Part shown: positions 47,520-59,573 of the stretch, one piece after another
Layout of the letters: each line of letters opens with the position of its first letter
Position numbering within the stretch: the first letter of the stretch is position 1
Notes under the pieces: model-generated
What the model was told of the DNA's origin: nothing
Databases searched by the model: none
The model's input: the letters and a program-made list of their open reading frames with translations, nothing else
Assembly (NCBI RefSeq): GCF_030272615.1
Contig: NW_026729341.1
Coordinates: 30,001 to 94,000, forward strand
From: Cryptomeria japonica
Taxonomy: Eukaryota; Streptophyta; Pinopsida; Cupressales; Cupressaceae
Length of the DNA stretch: 64,000 nt
Direction of reading: 5' to 3'
Position numbers and translations under genes: made by a program

Positions 47520-50500
47520 CCTCATTTCGAAGCTTGTGCCTTGAAAGCCCTAGTTTTCGAGCATCAAAATCAGTGATTTTGAGGCACAACAAGGTTTCAA
47601 TATGCAAGCCCCGATTCCAGAGCTAGTAGCATCAAAATTTAATTTTGATTCACATTGTGCTCTTAGAACCTTGTTTTAGAAATTGTGCGTCAAAAGCCCC
47701 AACTTTGGAGCATCAAAATCAATGTTTCGAGGCACAAGAAGGTTTCAAGATGCAAGTCCTGATTCTGGAGCTGGTAGCATCAAAATTTGATTTTGGTGCA
47801 CATCGTGCTCTTAGAAACTTGTTTTGGAGCTTATGCCTCAAAATCTTTGGTTTCGAAGCATCAAAATTGGTGTTTGGAGGCACAACAAGCTTTCAAGATG
47901 CAAGTCCCTATTTCGAAGCCTGTAGTGTCAACACATAATTTTGATGCACATCTTGCTCTTAGAACGTCATTTCAGAGTGTATGGATCAAAAGCTCCAGTT
48001 TTAAAACATCAAAACCAATGTTTAAAGGCTCAACGAGGTTTCAAGACACAAGTCCCAATTCTCAAGCTTATAGCATCAAAACAAGATTTTGACAAACATG
48101 GTGTTCTTAGAACCTCATTTCGGAGGTCATGCCTGAAAAGATTCATTTTTGGAGCATAAAAATTAGTGTTTGGAGGCACAAAAAGGTTTGAAGACACAAG
48201 TCCCAATTGAAGAGTCAGTAGCGTCAAAACCCAATTTTGATGTACCTCTTGCTCTAAGAACCTCATTTCGAAGTTTGTGCGTTGAAAGCCCTGATTTTGG
48301 CACAACAAGGTTTCACGACAAAACTACCGATTCTCAAGCTGATGGCATCAAAACACGATTTTCACAAACATGGTGTTCTTAGAAACTCATTTCAGAGGTT
48401 GTACCTCTAAAGCCTCGCTTTTGGAGCATAAAAATTAGTGTTTAAATCCTAATTTTAGAGTCAAAATTCCTTTTTGAGGCACATCATTCACTTAGAAGCT
48501 CATTTCGGAGCTTGTGCCTCGAAAGACCCAGTTTTCAAGCATCAAAATCAATGTTTGGAGGTACAACAAGGTTTCAAGATGTAAGTCATGATTCTAGAGT
48601 CAATAGCATCAAAATCTAATTTTGGTGCACATCGTACTTTTAGAACCTCATTTCGAAGCTTGTGTCTCGAAAGCCTCAGGTTCGGAGCATCAAAATCAGT
48701 GTTTTGTGGCACAACAAGGTTTCAAGATACAAGCCCCGATTTTAGATCCACTAGCATCAAAATTCAATTTTGATGCACATTGTGCTCTTAGAACCCTATT
48801 TTAGAAATTGTGCGTCAAAAACCCTTGTTTTGGAGCTTATCTCTCAAAATGTGATTTTGATGCACATCGTGCTCTTAGAACCTCATTTCGGAGAATGTTG
48901 CTGGAAAGCTCCAGTTTTAGAACATCAAAATCAATGTTTAAAGGCACAACAAGGTTTCAAGACACAAGTCCCGATTCTCAAGCTGATAGCTTCAAAACAT
49001 GATTTTGAGAAACATGGTGTCCTTAGAACCTCATTTCGAAGGTTGTGCCTCAAAAGCGTCATTTTTGGAGCTTAAAAATTAGTGTTTGGAGGCACAACAA
49101 GGTTTCAAGACACAAGTCCCAATTCTAGAGTCGGTAGCATTAAGACACAATTTTGATGTAGATCGTGCTCTTAGAACCTTGTTTTGGAGCTTATGCCTCA
49201 AAATCTTCAATTTCGAAGCATCAAAATTCGTGTTTGGAGGCACAACAAGCTTTCAAGATGAAAGTCCATATTATGGAGCATATAGTGTCAAAACATGATT
49301 TTGATGCACATCTACTCTTAGAACCTCGTTTCGGAGCGTATGGCTCGAAAGCTCCAGTTTCAAAACATCAAAATCAATGTTTAAAGGTGCAACAATGTTT
49401 CACGACAAAAGTCTCGATTCTCAAGCTTGTGCCTCAAAAGACCTAGTTTTGGAGCATTAAAATCAATGTTTGGAGGCACAACAAGGTTTCAAGATGCAAG
49501 TGCCGATTCTAGAGTGAATAGCGTCAAAATCGGATTTTGGCGCACATCGTGCTCTTAGTACCTCATTTTGAAGCTTGTGCCTCGAAAGCCCCAGTTTCGG
49601 AGCATCAAAATCAGTGTTTTGAGGAACAACAAGGTTTCAAGATGCAAACCCCGATTATAGAGCCAGTACCATCAAACTTCAATTTTGATGTGCATTGTGC
49701 TCTTAGAACCCTATTTTAGAAAATTATGCCTCAAAATCCCCAGTTTTGGAGCATCAAAATTGATGTTTCGAGGCACAACAATGTTTAAGGATGCAAACCT
49801 TGATTCTGGAGCCGCTAGTGTCAAAATTTGATTTTGACGCACATCATGCTCTTAGACCCTTGTTGTGGAGCTTATATGTCAAAATCTTTGGTTTTGAAGC
49901 ATCAAAATTGGTGTTTGGAGGCACAACAAGCTTTCAAGATGCAAGTCCCTATTCCAGAGCTTGTACAACCAAAACATGATCTTGATGAATAGCCTACTCT
50001 TAGAACCTCATTTCGGAGCATGTGGCTCGAAAGCTCTAGTTTCAGAACATCAAAATCAATCTTTAAAGGCACAACAAGCTTTCAACACACAAGTCTTGAT
50101 TCTCAAGCTGATAGCACGAAAACACAATTTTGACAAACATGGTGTTCTTAGAACCTCATTTCGGAGGTTGTGCAAAAAAAACCTCATTTTTGGAGCATAA
50201 AAATTAGTGTTTGGAGGCACAACATGGTTTCCAAAAACAAGTCCCAATTCCAGAGTCGGTAATGTCAAAACATAACTTTGATGTACATCGTGCTCTTAGA
50301 ACCTCATTTCGGAGCATGTGTCTTGAGAGCCCTCTTTTTGGAACATCAAAATCAACGTTTTGAGGCATAACAAGGTTTCAAGAAGCAAGTCTCTATTTTG
50401 GAGCCTGTAGCATCAAAATTCCATTTTGACGCAGATCATTGCCCTTAGAAGCTCATTTCAAAGCTTGTGCCTCAAAAGACCCAGTTTTGGAGCATCAAAA

Positions 50501-53500
50501 TCAATGTTTGGAGGCACAACAAGGTTTGAAGATGCAATTCTTGATTCTAGAGTCAATAGCATCAAAATTTGATTTTGGCGCACATCATGATCTTAGAACC
50601 TCATTTTGAAGCTTGTGCTAAGAAAGTCCTAGTTTTGGAGCATCAAAATTAGTGTTTTGAGGCACAACAAGTTTTCAAGATGCAAGCACAGATTCTAGAG
50701 CCACTAGCATCAAAATTCAATTTTGATGAACAATGTGCTCTTACAACCCTTATTTAGAAATTGTGCCTCAAAAGCCCTAGTTTTGGAGCATCAAAATCGA
50801 TGTTTGGAGGCACAACAAGGTTTCAAGATGAAAGTCCTGATTCTGGAGCCGGTAGCGTCAGAATTTGATTTTGACGCACATCGTGCATTTAGAACCTTGT
50901 TTCAGAGCGTGTGGCTCAAAAGCTCCAATTTCCAAACATCAAATTCAATGTTTAAAGGCACAACAAGGTTTCAAGACACAAGTCTTGATTCTCAAGCTGA
51001 TAGCGTCAAAACATGATTTTGACAAACATGGTGTTCTTAGAACCTCATTTCGGAGGTTGTGCCTCAAAAACCTCATTTTTGGACCATAAAAATTAGTCTT
51101 TGGAGGCACAACAAGGTTTCCAGAAACAAGTCCCAATTCCAGAGTCGGTAGCATCAAAATGTAATTTTGATGTACATCGTCCTCTTAGAACCTCATTTCG
51201 GAGCTTGCGCCTTGAAAGCCTTGATTTTTGAACATCAAAATTAATGTTTTGAGGCACAGCAAGGTTTCAAGAAGCAAGTCACTATAACGGAGCCTGCAGC
51301 ATCAACATTCCTCCAATTTGACGCACATCATTCTCTTAGAAGCTCATTTCAGAGCTTGTGCCTCAAAAGACCCAGTTTTTTAGCATCAAAATCAATGTTT
51401 GGAGGCACAACATGGTTTCAAGATGCAAGTCCCGATTCTAGAGTCAATAGCATCAAATTCTTATTTTGGGGCACATTGTGCTCTTAGAACATCATTTTGA
51501 AGCTTGTGCCTCGAAAGCCCCAGGTGCGGAGCATTAAAATCAGTGTTTTGAGGCAAAACAAGGTTTCAAGATACAAGTCATGATTCCTGAGCCGGTAGCA
51601 TCAAAATTTGGTTTTAATGCACATCATGGTCTTAGAACCTTGTTTTGGAACTTATGCCTCAAAATCTTCGGTTTCAAAGCATCAAAATTGGTGTTTGGAG
51701 GCACAACAAGCTTTCAAGATGCAAGTCCCTATTCCAGAGCCTGTAGTATCAAAACGTGATTTTGATGCACATCATGCTCTTAGAACCTCGTTTCAGAGCG
51801 TGTGGCTCGAAAGCTCCAATTTCAAAACATCAAAATCAATGTTTAAAGGCACAACAAGATTACAAGACACAAGTCCGGATTCTCAAGCTGATTGAGTCAA
51901 AATACGATGTTGACAAACATGGTGTTCTAAGAACTTCATTTCGGAGGTTGTGCCCCAAAAGCCTCATTTTTGGAGCATAAAAATTAGTGTTTGGAAGCAC
52001 AACGAGCTTTCAAGACACAAGTGCCAATTCCAGAGTTGGTAGCGTCAAAATGCAATTTTGATGTACATCGTGCTCTTAGAACCTCATTTCGGAGCTTGTG
52101 CCTTCAAAGCCCTGATTTTGGAACATCAAAATCAATGTTTTTAGGCACAACAAGGTTTCAAGAAGAAAGTCCCTATTCCGGATTCTGTAGCGTCAAAATT
52201 CCATTTTGACACACATCATTCTCTTACAAGCTCATTTCAAAGCTTGTGCCACGAAAAACCCAGTTTTGGAGCATCAATATCAATGTCTGGAGGCACAACA
52301 AGGTTTCAAGATGCAAGTCCCAATTCTAGAGACAATAGTGTCAAAATTCAATTCTGATGCACATTGTGCTCTTAGAACCCTTTGTTAGAAATTGTGCCTC
52401 AAAAGTCCTAGTTTTTGAACATCAAAATGAATTTTTTGAGTCACAACAAGGTTTCAAGAAGCAAGTCCCTATTTTGGAGCCTGTAGCTTCAAAATTTCAT
52501 TTTGACGCACACCACTCTCTTAGAAGCTCATTTCAGAGCTTGTGCCTCGAAAGACCAATTTTTGGAGAATCAAAATCAATGTTTGGAGGCACAACATGGT
52601 TTCAAGATGCATGTCCTGATTCTAGAGTCAATAGCATCAAAATCAGATTTTTACGCACATCGTGCTCTTAGAACCTCATTTTGAAGCTTGTGCCTCAAAA
52701 GCCCCGGTTTTAGAGCATCAAAATCAATGTTTTGAGGCACAAAAAGGTTTCAAGATGCAGGCCCTGATTTTAGAGCCAGTAGCATCAAAATTCAATTTTG
52801 ATGCACATTGTGCTCTTAAAACCCTCTTTTAGAAGTTGTGCCTCAAAAGCCCCAGTTTTGGTGCATCAAAATCGATGTTTCGAGGCACAATAAGGTTTCA
52901 AGATGCAAGTCCTTATTTTGGAGCCAGTAGTGTCAAAATTTGATTTTGACGCACATCGTACTCTTAGAACCTTGTTTTGGAGCTTATGCCTCAAAATCTT
53001 CGGTTTCCAAGCAGCAAAATTGGTGTTTGGAGGCACAACAAGCTTTCAAGATGCAAGTCCCTATTCTGGAGCCTGTAGTGTCAAAACATGATTTTGATGC
53101 TCATCGTGCTCTTAGAACCTCATTTCGGAGCGTGTGGCTTGGAAGCTCCAGTTTTGAAACATCAAAATCAATGTTTAAAGGCACAATAAGGTTTCAAGAC
53201 ACAAGTCCCATTTCTCAAGCTGATAGCGTAAAAACACGATTTTGACAAACATGGCTTTCTTAGAACCTCTTTTCGGAGGTTGTGCCTCAAAAGCCTCCTT
53301 TTTGGAGCATAAAAATTATTGTTTAGAGGCACAACAAGGTTTCTAGACACAAGTCCCAATTCCAGGCTCCGTAGCATGAAAACGCAATTTTCATATACAT
53401 CGTGCTCTTAGAACCTCATTTTGGAGCTTGTGCCTTGAAAGCCCTGATTTGGGAACATCAAAATCAATGTTTTGAGGCACAACAAGGTTTCAAGAAGCAA

Positions 53501-56500
53501 GTCCCTATTCTCGAGACTATAGTGTCAAAATTTCATTTTGACGCACATCATTCTCTTAGAAGCTCATTTCGGAGCTTGTGCCTTGAAAAACCCAATTTTG
53601 GAGCATCAAAATCAATATTTGGAGGCACAACAAGGTTTCAAGATGCAAGTCCTGATTCTAGAGTCAATATCATCAAATTTGATTTTGGCACACATCGTGC
53701 TCTTGGAACCTGATTTTGAAACTTGTGCCTTGAAAGCCCCAGTTTCGGAGCATCAAAATCAGTGTTTTGAGGCACAACAAGGTTTCAAGATGCAAGCCCC
53801 GATTCTAGAGCCAGTAGCATCAAAATTCAATTTTGATCCACATTGTGCTCTTAGAACCCTGTTTTAGAAATTGTGCCTCAAAAGCCCCCGTTTTGGAGCA
53901 TCAAAATTGATGTTTGGAGGCACAACAAGGTTTCAAGATGCAAGTCCTGAATCTTGAGCCGGTAGAGTCAAAATTTGATTTTGATGCACATCGTGCTCTT
54001 ACAACCTTGTTCTGGAGCATATCCCTCAAAATCTTCGGTTTCGAAGCATTAAAATTGGTGTTTGGAGGCACAAAAAGCTTTCAAGATGCAACTCCCTATT
54101 CCAGAGCCTATAGTTTGAAAATGTGATTTTGATGCACATCATGCTCTTAGAACCTCATTTCAAAGCGTGTGGCTTGAAAGCTCTAGTTTCAAAACATCAA
54201 AATCAATGTTTAAAGGCATAACAAGGTTTCAAAACACAAGTCCCAGTTCTCAAGCTGATAGCATCAAAATACAATTTTGACACACATGGTGTTCTAAGAA
54301 TTTCATTTCGGAGGGTGTGCCAGTACCATCAAAATTCAATTTTGATGCACATTGTGCTCTTAGAACCCTGTTTTAGAAATTGTGCCTCAAAAGTCCAAGT
54401 CCTGATTCTGGAGCCGGTAGCATCAAAATTTTATTTTGACGCACATCATGCTCTTAGAACCTTGTTTCGGAGCTTACACCTCAAAATCTTTGGTTTTGAA
54501 GCATCAAAATTGGTGTTTGGAGGCACAACAAGCTTTCAGGATGTAAGTCCCTATTCGAGAGCCTGTAGTGTCAAAACGTGATTTTGATGCACATCGTGCT
54601 CTTAGAACCTTGTTTTGGAGCTTGTGGCTCGAAAGCACCAGTTTCAAAACATCAAAATCAACGTTTAAAGGCACAACAAGGTTTCAAGACACCAGTCCCG
54701 ATTCTCAAGCTGATAGCGTCAAAACTCAATTTTGACAAACATGGTGTTCTTAGAACCTCATTTCGGAGGTTGTGCTTCAAAAGCCTCGTTTTTGGAGCAT
54801 AAAAATTAGTTTTGGGGCACAAAAGGTTTCAAGATGAAAGTCCCTATTCCAAAGCCTATAGCGTCAAAATTCCTCACATCATTCTCTTAGAAGTTCATTT
54901 CGGAGCTTGTGCCTCGAAAGACCCAGTTTTTTAGCATCAAAATCAATGTTTGGAGGCACAACAAGGTTTCAAGATGCAATTCTTGATTTTGGAGCTGGTA
55001 GCCTCAAAATTTGATTTTGACGCACATCATGCTCTTAGAACCTTGTTTTGGAGCATATGCCTCAAAATCCTCGGTTTCGAAGCATTAAAATTGGTGTTTA
55101 AAGGCACAACAAGCTTTCAAGACGCAATTCCATATTCCAAAGCCTGTAGTGTCAAAACCTAATTTTGATGCACATCATGCTCTTAGAACCTCGTTTCAGA
55201 GCGTGTGGCTCGAAAGCTCGAGTTTCGAAACATCAAAATAAATGTTTAAAGGCATAACAAGGTTTCAAGACACAATTCTCGATTCTCAAGCTGATAGCGT
55301 CAAAACACGATTTTGACAAACATGGTGTTCTAAGAACCTCATTTCAGAGGTTGTGCCTCAAAAGCCTCATTTTTGGAGGATAAAAATTAGTGTTTGGAGG
55401 CACAACAAGGTTTCAAGACACAAGTCCCAATTCCAGATTTGGTAGCATCAAAACGCAATTTTGAAGGACATTGTGCTCTTAGAACCTCATTTTGGAGCTT
55501 TTGCCTTGAAAGCCCTGATTTTGGAACATCAAAATTAATGTTTTGAGGCACAACAAGGTTTGAAGAATTAAGTCACTATTCCGGAGCTGTGGTGTCAAAA
55601 TTCCATTTTGACGCACATCATTCTATTCGAAGCTCATTTCAGAGCTTGTGCCTCGAAAGACCCAGTTTTGGAGCTTGAAAATCAATGTTTGGAGGCACAA
55701 CAAGGTTCTAAGATGCAATTCCTGATTCTAGAGTCAATAGCGTCAAAATTTGATTTTGGTGCACATCGTGCTCTTAGAACCTTGTTTTGGAGCTTATGCC
55801 TCAAAATCTTCGGTTTCTAAGCATCAAAAATGGTGTTTGGAGGCACAACAAGCTTTCAGGATGCAAGTCCCTATTACGGAGCCTATAGTGTCAAAACGTG
55901 ATTTTGATGCATATCGTGCTCTTAGAACCTTGTTTCGGAGCGTGTGGCTTGAAATCTCGATTTTCAAAACATCATAATCAATGATTAAAAGCACAACAAG
56001 GTTTCTAGACACAAGTCCCAATTCCAGAGTTGGTAGCGTCAAAACGCAATTTTGATGTACATCGTGCTCTTAGAACCTCATTTCAGAGCTTGTGCCTTGA
56101 AAGCTCTGATTTGGGAACATGAAAATCAACGTTTTGAGGCACAACAATGTTTCAAGAAGCAAGTCCCTATTCCGAAAATTGTAGCGTCAAAATTCCATTT
56201 TGACGCACATCATTCTCTTAGAAGCTCATTTCGGAGCTTGTGCCTCAAAAGACCCAGTTTTGGAGCATGAAAATCAATATCTGGAGGCACAACAAGGTTT
56301 CAAGATGCAATTCCCGATTGTAGAGTCAATAACGTCAAAATGTGATTTTGGCGCACATCGTGCTCTTAGAACCTCATTTCAAAGCTTGTGCCTCGAAAGC
56401 CTTAGTTTTGGAGCATCAAAATCAATGTTTTGAGGCACAACAAGGTTTAAAGATGCAAGCACCTATTCTAGAGCCAGTAGCATCAAAATTCAATTTTGAT

Positions 56501-57100
56501 GCACATTGTTCTCTTAGAACCTTGTTTTAGAAATTGTGCCTCAAAAGCCCCAGTTTTGGCGAATCAAAATCGATGTTTGGAGGGACAACAAGGTTTAAAG
56601 ATGCAAGTCCTTATTCCTAAACTGGTAGCATCAAAATTTGATTTTCATGCACATCGTGCTCTTAAAACCTTGTTTTGGAACTTATGCCTCAAAATCTTTG
56701 GTTTCGAAGCATCAAAATTGGTGTGTGGAGGCACAACAAGCTTTCAAGACGTAATTCCCTATTCCGGAGCCTTTAGTGTCAAAACGTGATTTTGATGCAC
56801 ATCGTGCTCTTAGAATCTCATTTCGGAGCATGTGGTTCGAAAGCTCCAGTTTCAAAACATCAAAATCAATGTTTAAAGGCACAACAAGGTTTCAAGCCAC
56901 AAGTCCCGATTCTCAAGCTGATAGCGTCAAAACATGATTTTGACAAACATAATGTTCTTAGAATCCCATTATGAAGCTTGTGCCTCAAAAGCCTTGTTTT
57001 TGGAGTATAAAAATTAGTGTTTTGAGGCACAGTAAGGTTTCAAGATACATTTCCCAATTCCATAGTTGGTATCGTCAAAACACAATTTTGATGTACATCG

Positions 57101-58283
57101 TGCTCTTAGAACCCCATTTCCGAGCTTTTGCCTTGAAAGCCCTGATTTTGGAACATCAAAATCAATGTTTTGAGGCACAACAAGGTTTCAAAAATCAAGT
57201 CCCTATTTTGGAGCGTATAGCGTCAAAATTCCTTTTTGACGCACATGTTTGTCCTAGAAGCTCATCTCGGAGCTTGTGCCTCGAAAGAGCCAGTTTTGGA
57301 GCATCAAAATCAATGCTTGGTAGTAAAATAAGGTTTCAAGATGCAAGTCCCGATTCTAGAGTCAATAGTGTCAAAAACTAATTTTGGTACATATCGTGCT
57401 CTTAGAACCCCATTTCAAAGCTTGTGCCTCAAAAGCCCCAGTTTTGGAGCATCAAAATCAGTGTTTTCCGACACAACAAGGTTTCAAGATGCAAGCCCCG
57501 ATTTTAGAGAAAATAGCATCAAAATTCAATTTTGATGCACATTGTGCTCTTACAACCCTCTTTTAGAAATTGTGCTTGAAAAGCCCCAATTTTGGAGCAT
57601 CAAAATTGATATTTGGCGGCACAACAAGGTTTCAAGATGCATGTTTTGATTCTAGAGTCAATATCATCAAAATCTAATTTTGGCACACATCGTCCTCTTA
57701 GAACCTCAGTTCGAAGCTTGTGCCTCAAAAGCCCCGGTTACAGAGCATCAAAATCAGTGTTTTGAGGTACAACAAGGATTCAAGATGCAAGCCCCGATTC
57801 TAGAGCTAGTAGCATCAAAATTCAATTTTGAATCACATTGTGCTCTTAGAACCCTGTTTTAGAAATTGTGCCTCAAAAGCCCCAATTTTGCAGCATCAAA
57901 ATCGATGTTTGGAGGAAAAAAAGGTTTCAAGATGCAAGTCCTGATTCTTGAGCCGGTAGAGTCAAAATTTTATTTTGACACACATCATGCTCTTAGAACC
58001 TTGCTTTGGAGGTTATGCCTCAAAATCTTCGATTTCGAAGCATCGAAATTCGTGTTTGTAAGCATTACAAGGTTTCAAGATAAAAGTCTCGATTCTCAAG
58101 CTGATAGCGTCAAAACATGATTTTGACAAACATGGTGTTCTTAGAACCTCATTTTGGAGGTTGTGCCTCAAAAGCCTCATTTCTGGAACATAAAAATTAG
58201 TGTTTGGAGGCACAACAAGGTTTCAAGACACAAGTCCCAATTCCAGAGTCGGTAACGTCAAAACACAATTTTGATGTACATCG
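57101..58283 (+). repeat. 1,183-bp (8-monomer) segment kept in copy B, lost from copy A
   Basis: The 27 bases from gtcaaaacacaattttg through atgtacatcg occur at 57074-57100 and again at 58257-58283. Copy A has them once, at 31694-31720, with the left flank of the first (catagttggtatcg) and the right flank of the second (agctcttaaaacttc). Copy A is thus the recombinant product, made by loss of exactly 8 monomers. The segment holds ordinary b, c, d, e, d, e, f and a types. Confidence 0.9.
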
Positions 58284-59573
58284 AGCTCTTAAAACTTCAT
58301 TTCAAAGGTTCTGCCTTTAAAGACGTAGTTTTGGAGCATCAAAATCAATGTTTGGAGGCACAAGCGTCAAAATTCAATTTTGACGCACCTCATTCTCTTA
58401 GAAGCTCATTTCGGAGCTTGTGCCTTGAAAGACCCAATTTGGAGAATCAAAATCAATGTTTTGAGGCACAACAAGGTTTCAAGATGCAATTCCGGAATCT
58501 AGAGTCAATAGCGTCAAAATCTAATTTTGGTGCACATCGTGCTCTTAGAACCTCATTTCGAAGCTTGTACCTCAAAAGCCCCGGTTGCGGAGCATCAAAA
58601 TTAGTGTTTTGAGGCACAACAACGTTTCAAGATGCAAGCCCCAATTATAGAGCCAGTAGCATCAAAATTCAATTTTGATGCACATTGTGCTTTTAGAACC
58701 CTGTTTTAGAAATTGTGCCTAAAAAGCCCGAATTTTGGAGCATCAAAATAAATGTTTGGAAGCACAACAAGGTTTCAAAATGCAAGTCCTGATTCTTGAG
58801 CCGGTAGCATCAGAATTTGATTATGACACACATCGTGTTCTTAGAACCTTGTTTTGCAGCTTATGCCTCAAAATCTTCAGTTTCGAATCATCAAAATTGG
58901 TGTTTGGCGACACAATAAGCTTTCAAGATGCAAGTTCCTATTCTGGAGCTTGTAGTGTCAAAACGTGAATTTGATGCACATCGTGCTCTTAGAACCTTAT
59001 TTCGGAGCGTGTGGCTCGAAAGCTCCAGTTTCAAAACATCAAGATCAATGTTTAAAGCCACAACAAGGTTTCAGGACACAAGTCCCGATTCTCCAGTTGA
59101 TAGTGTCAAAACACGATTTTGACAAACATAATGTTCTTAGAATCCCATTACGGAGGTTGTGCCTCAAAAGCCTCATTTTTGGAGAATAAAAATTACTATT
59201 TGGAGGCACAACAAGGTTTCAAGACACAAGTCCCAATTCCAAAGTTAGTAGTGTCAAAACACAATTTTGATTTAGATCATGCTCTTAGAACCTCATTTCG
59301 AAGCTTGTGCCTTGAAAGCCCTAATTTTGGAACATCAAAATTAATGTTTTGAGGCACAACAAGGTTTCAAGAATCAAGTCTCTATTCCGGAGCCTGTAGC
59401 ATCAAAATTCCATTTTGACGCACATGTTTGTATTAGAAAGTCATATCGGAGCTTGTGCCTCGAAAGACCCAATTTTGGAAACAAAACAAGGTTTCAAGAT
59501 GCTAGTCCTGATTCTAGAGTCATTAGTGTCAAGAACTGATTTTGGTGCATAGCATACTCTTAGAACCTCATTT

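Larger units (their letters stand above)
43202..59573 (+). repeat. 7-monomer higher-order repeat domain, copy B
   Basis: This is collinear with 13986-33010 of copy A except for the 375-bp plastid insertion, the absence of one 3,881-bp unit, the 393-bp deletion with filler at 47488-47519, a 28-bp stretch retained at 47155-47182, and an extra 1,183 bp at 57101-58283. Monomer order is as in copy A. Confidence 0.85.
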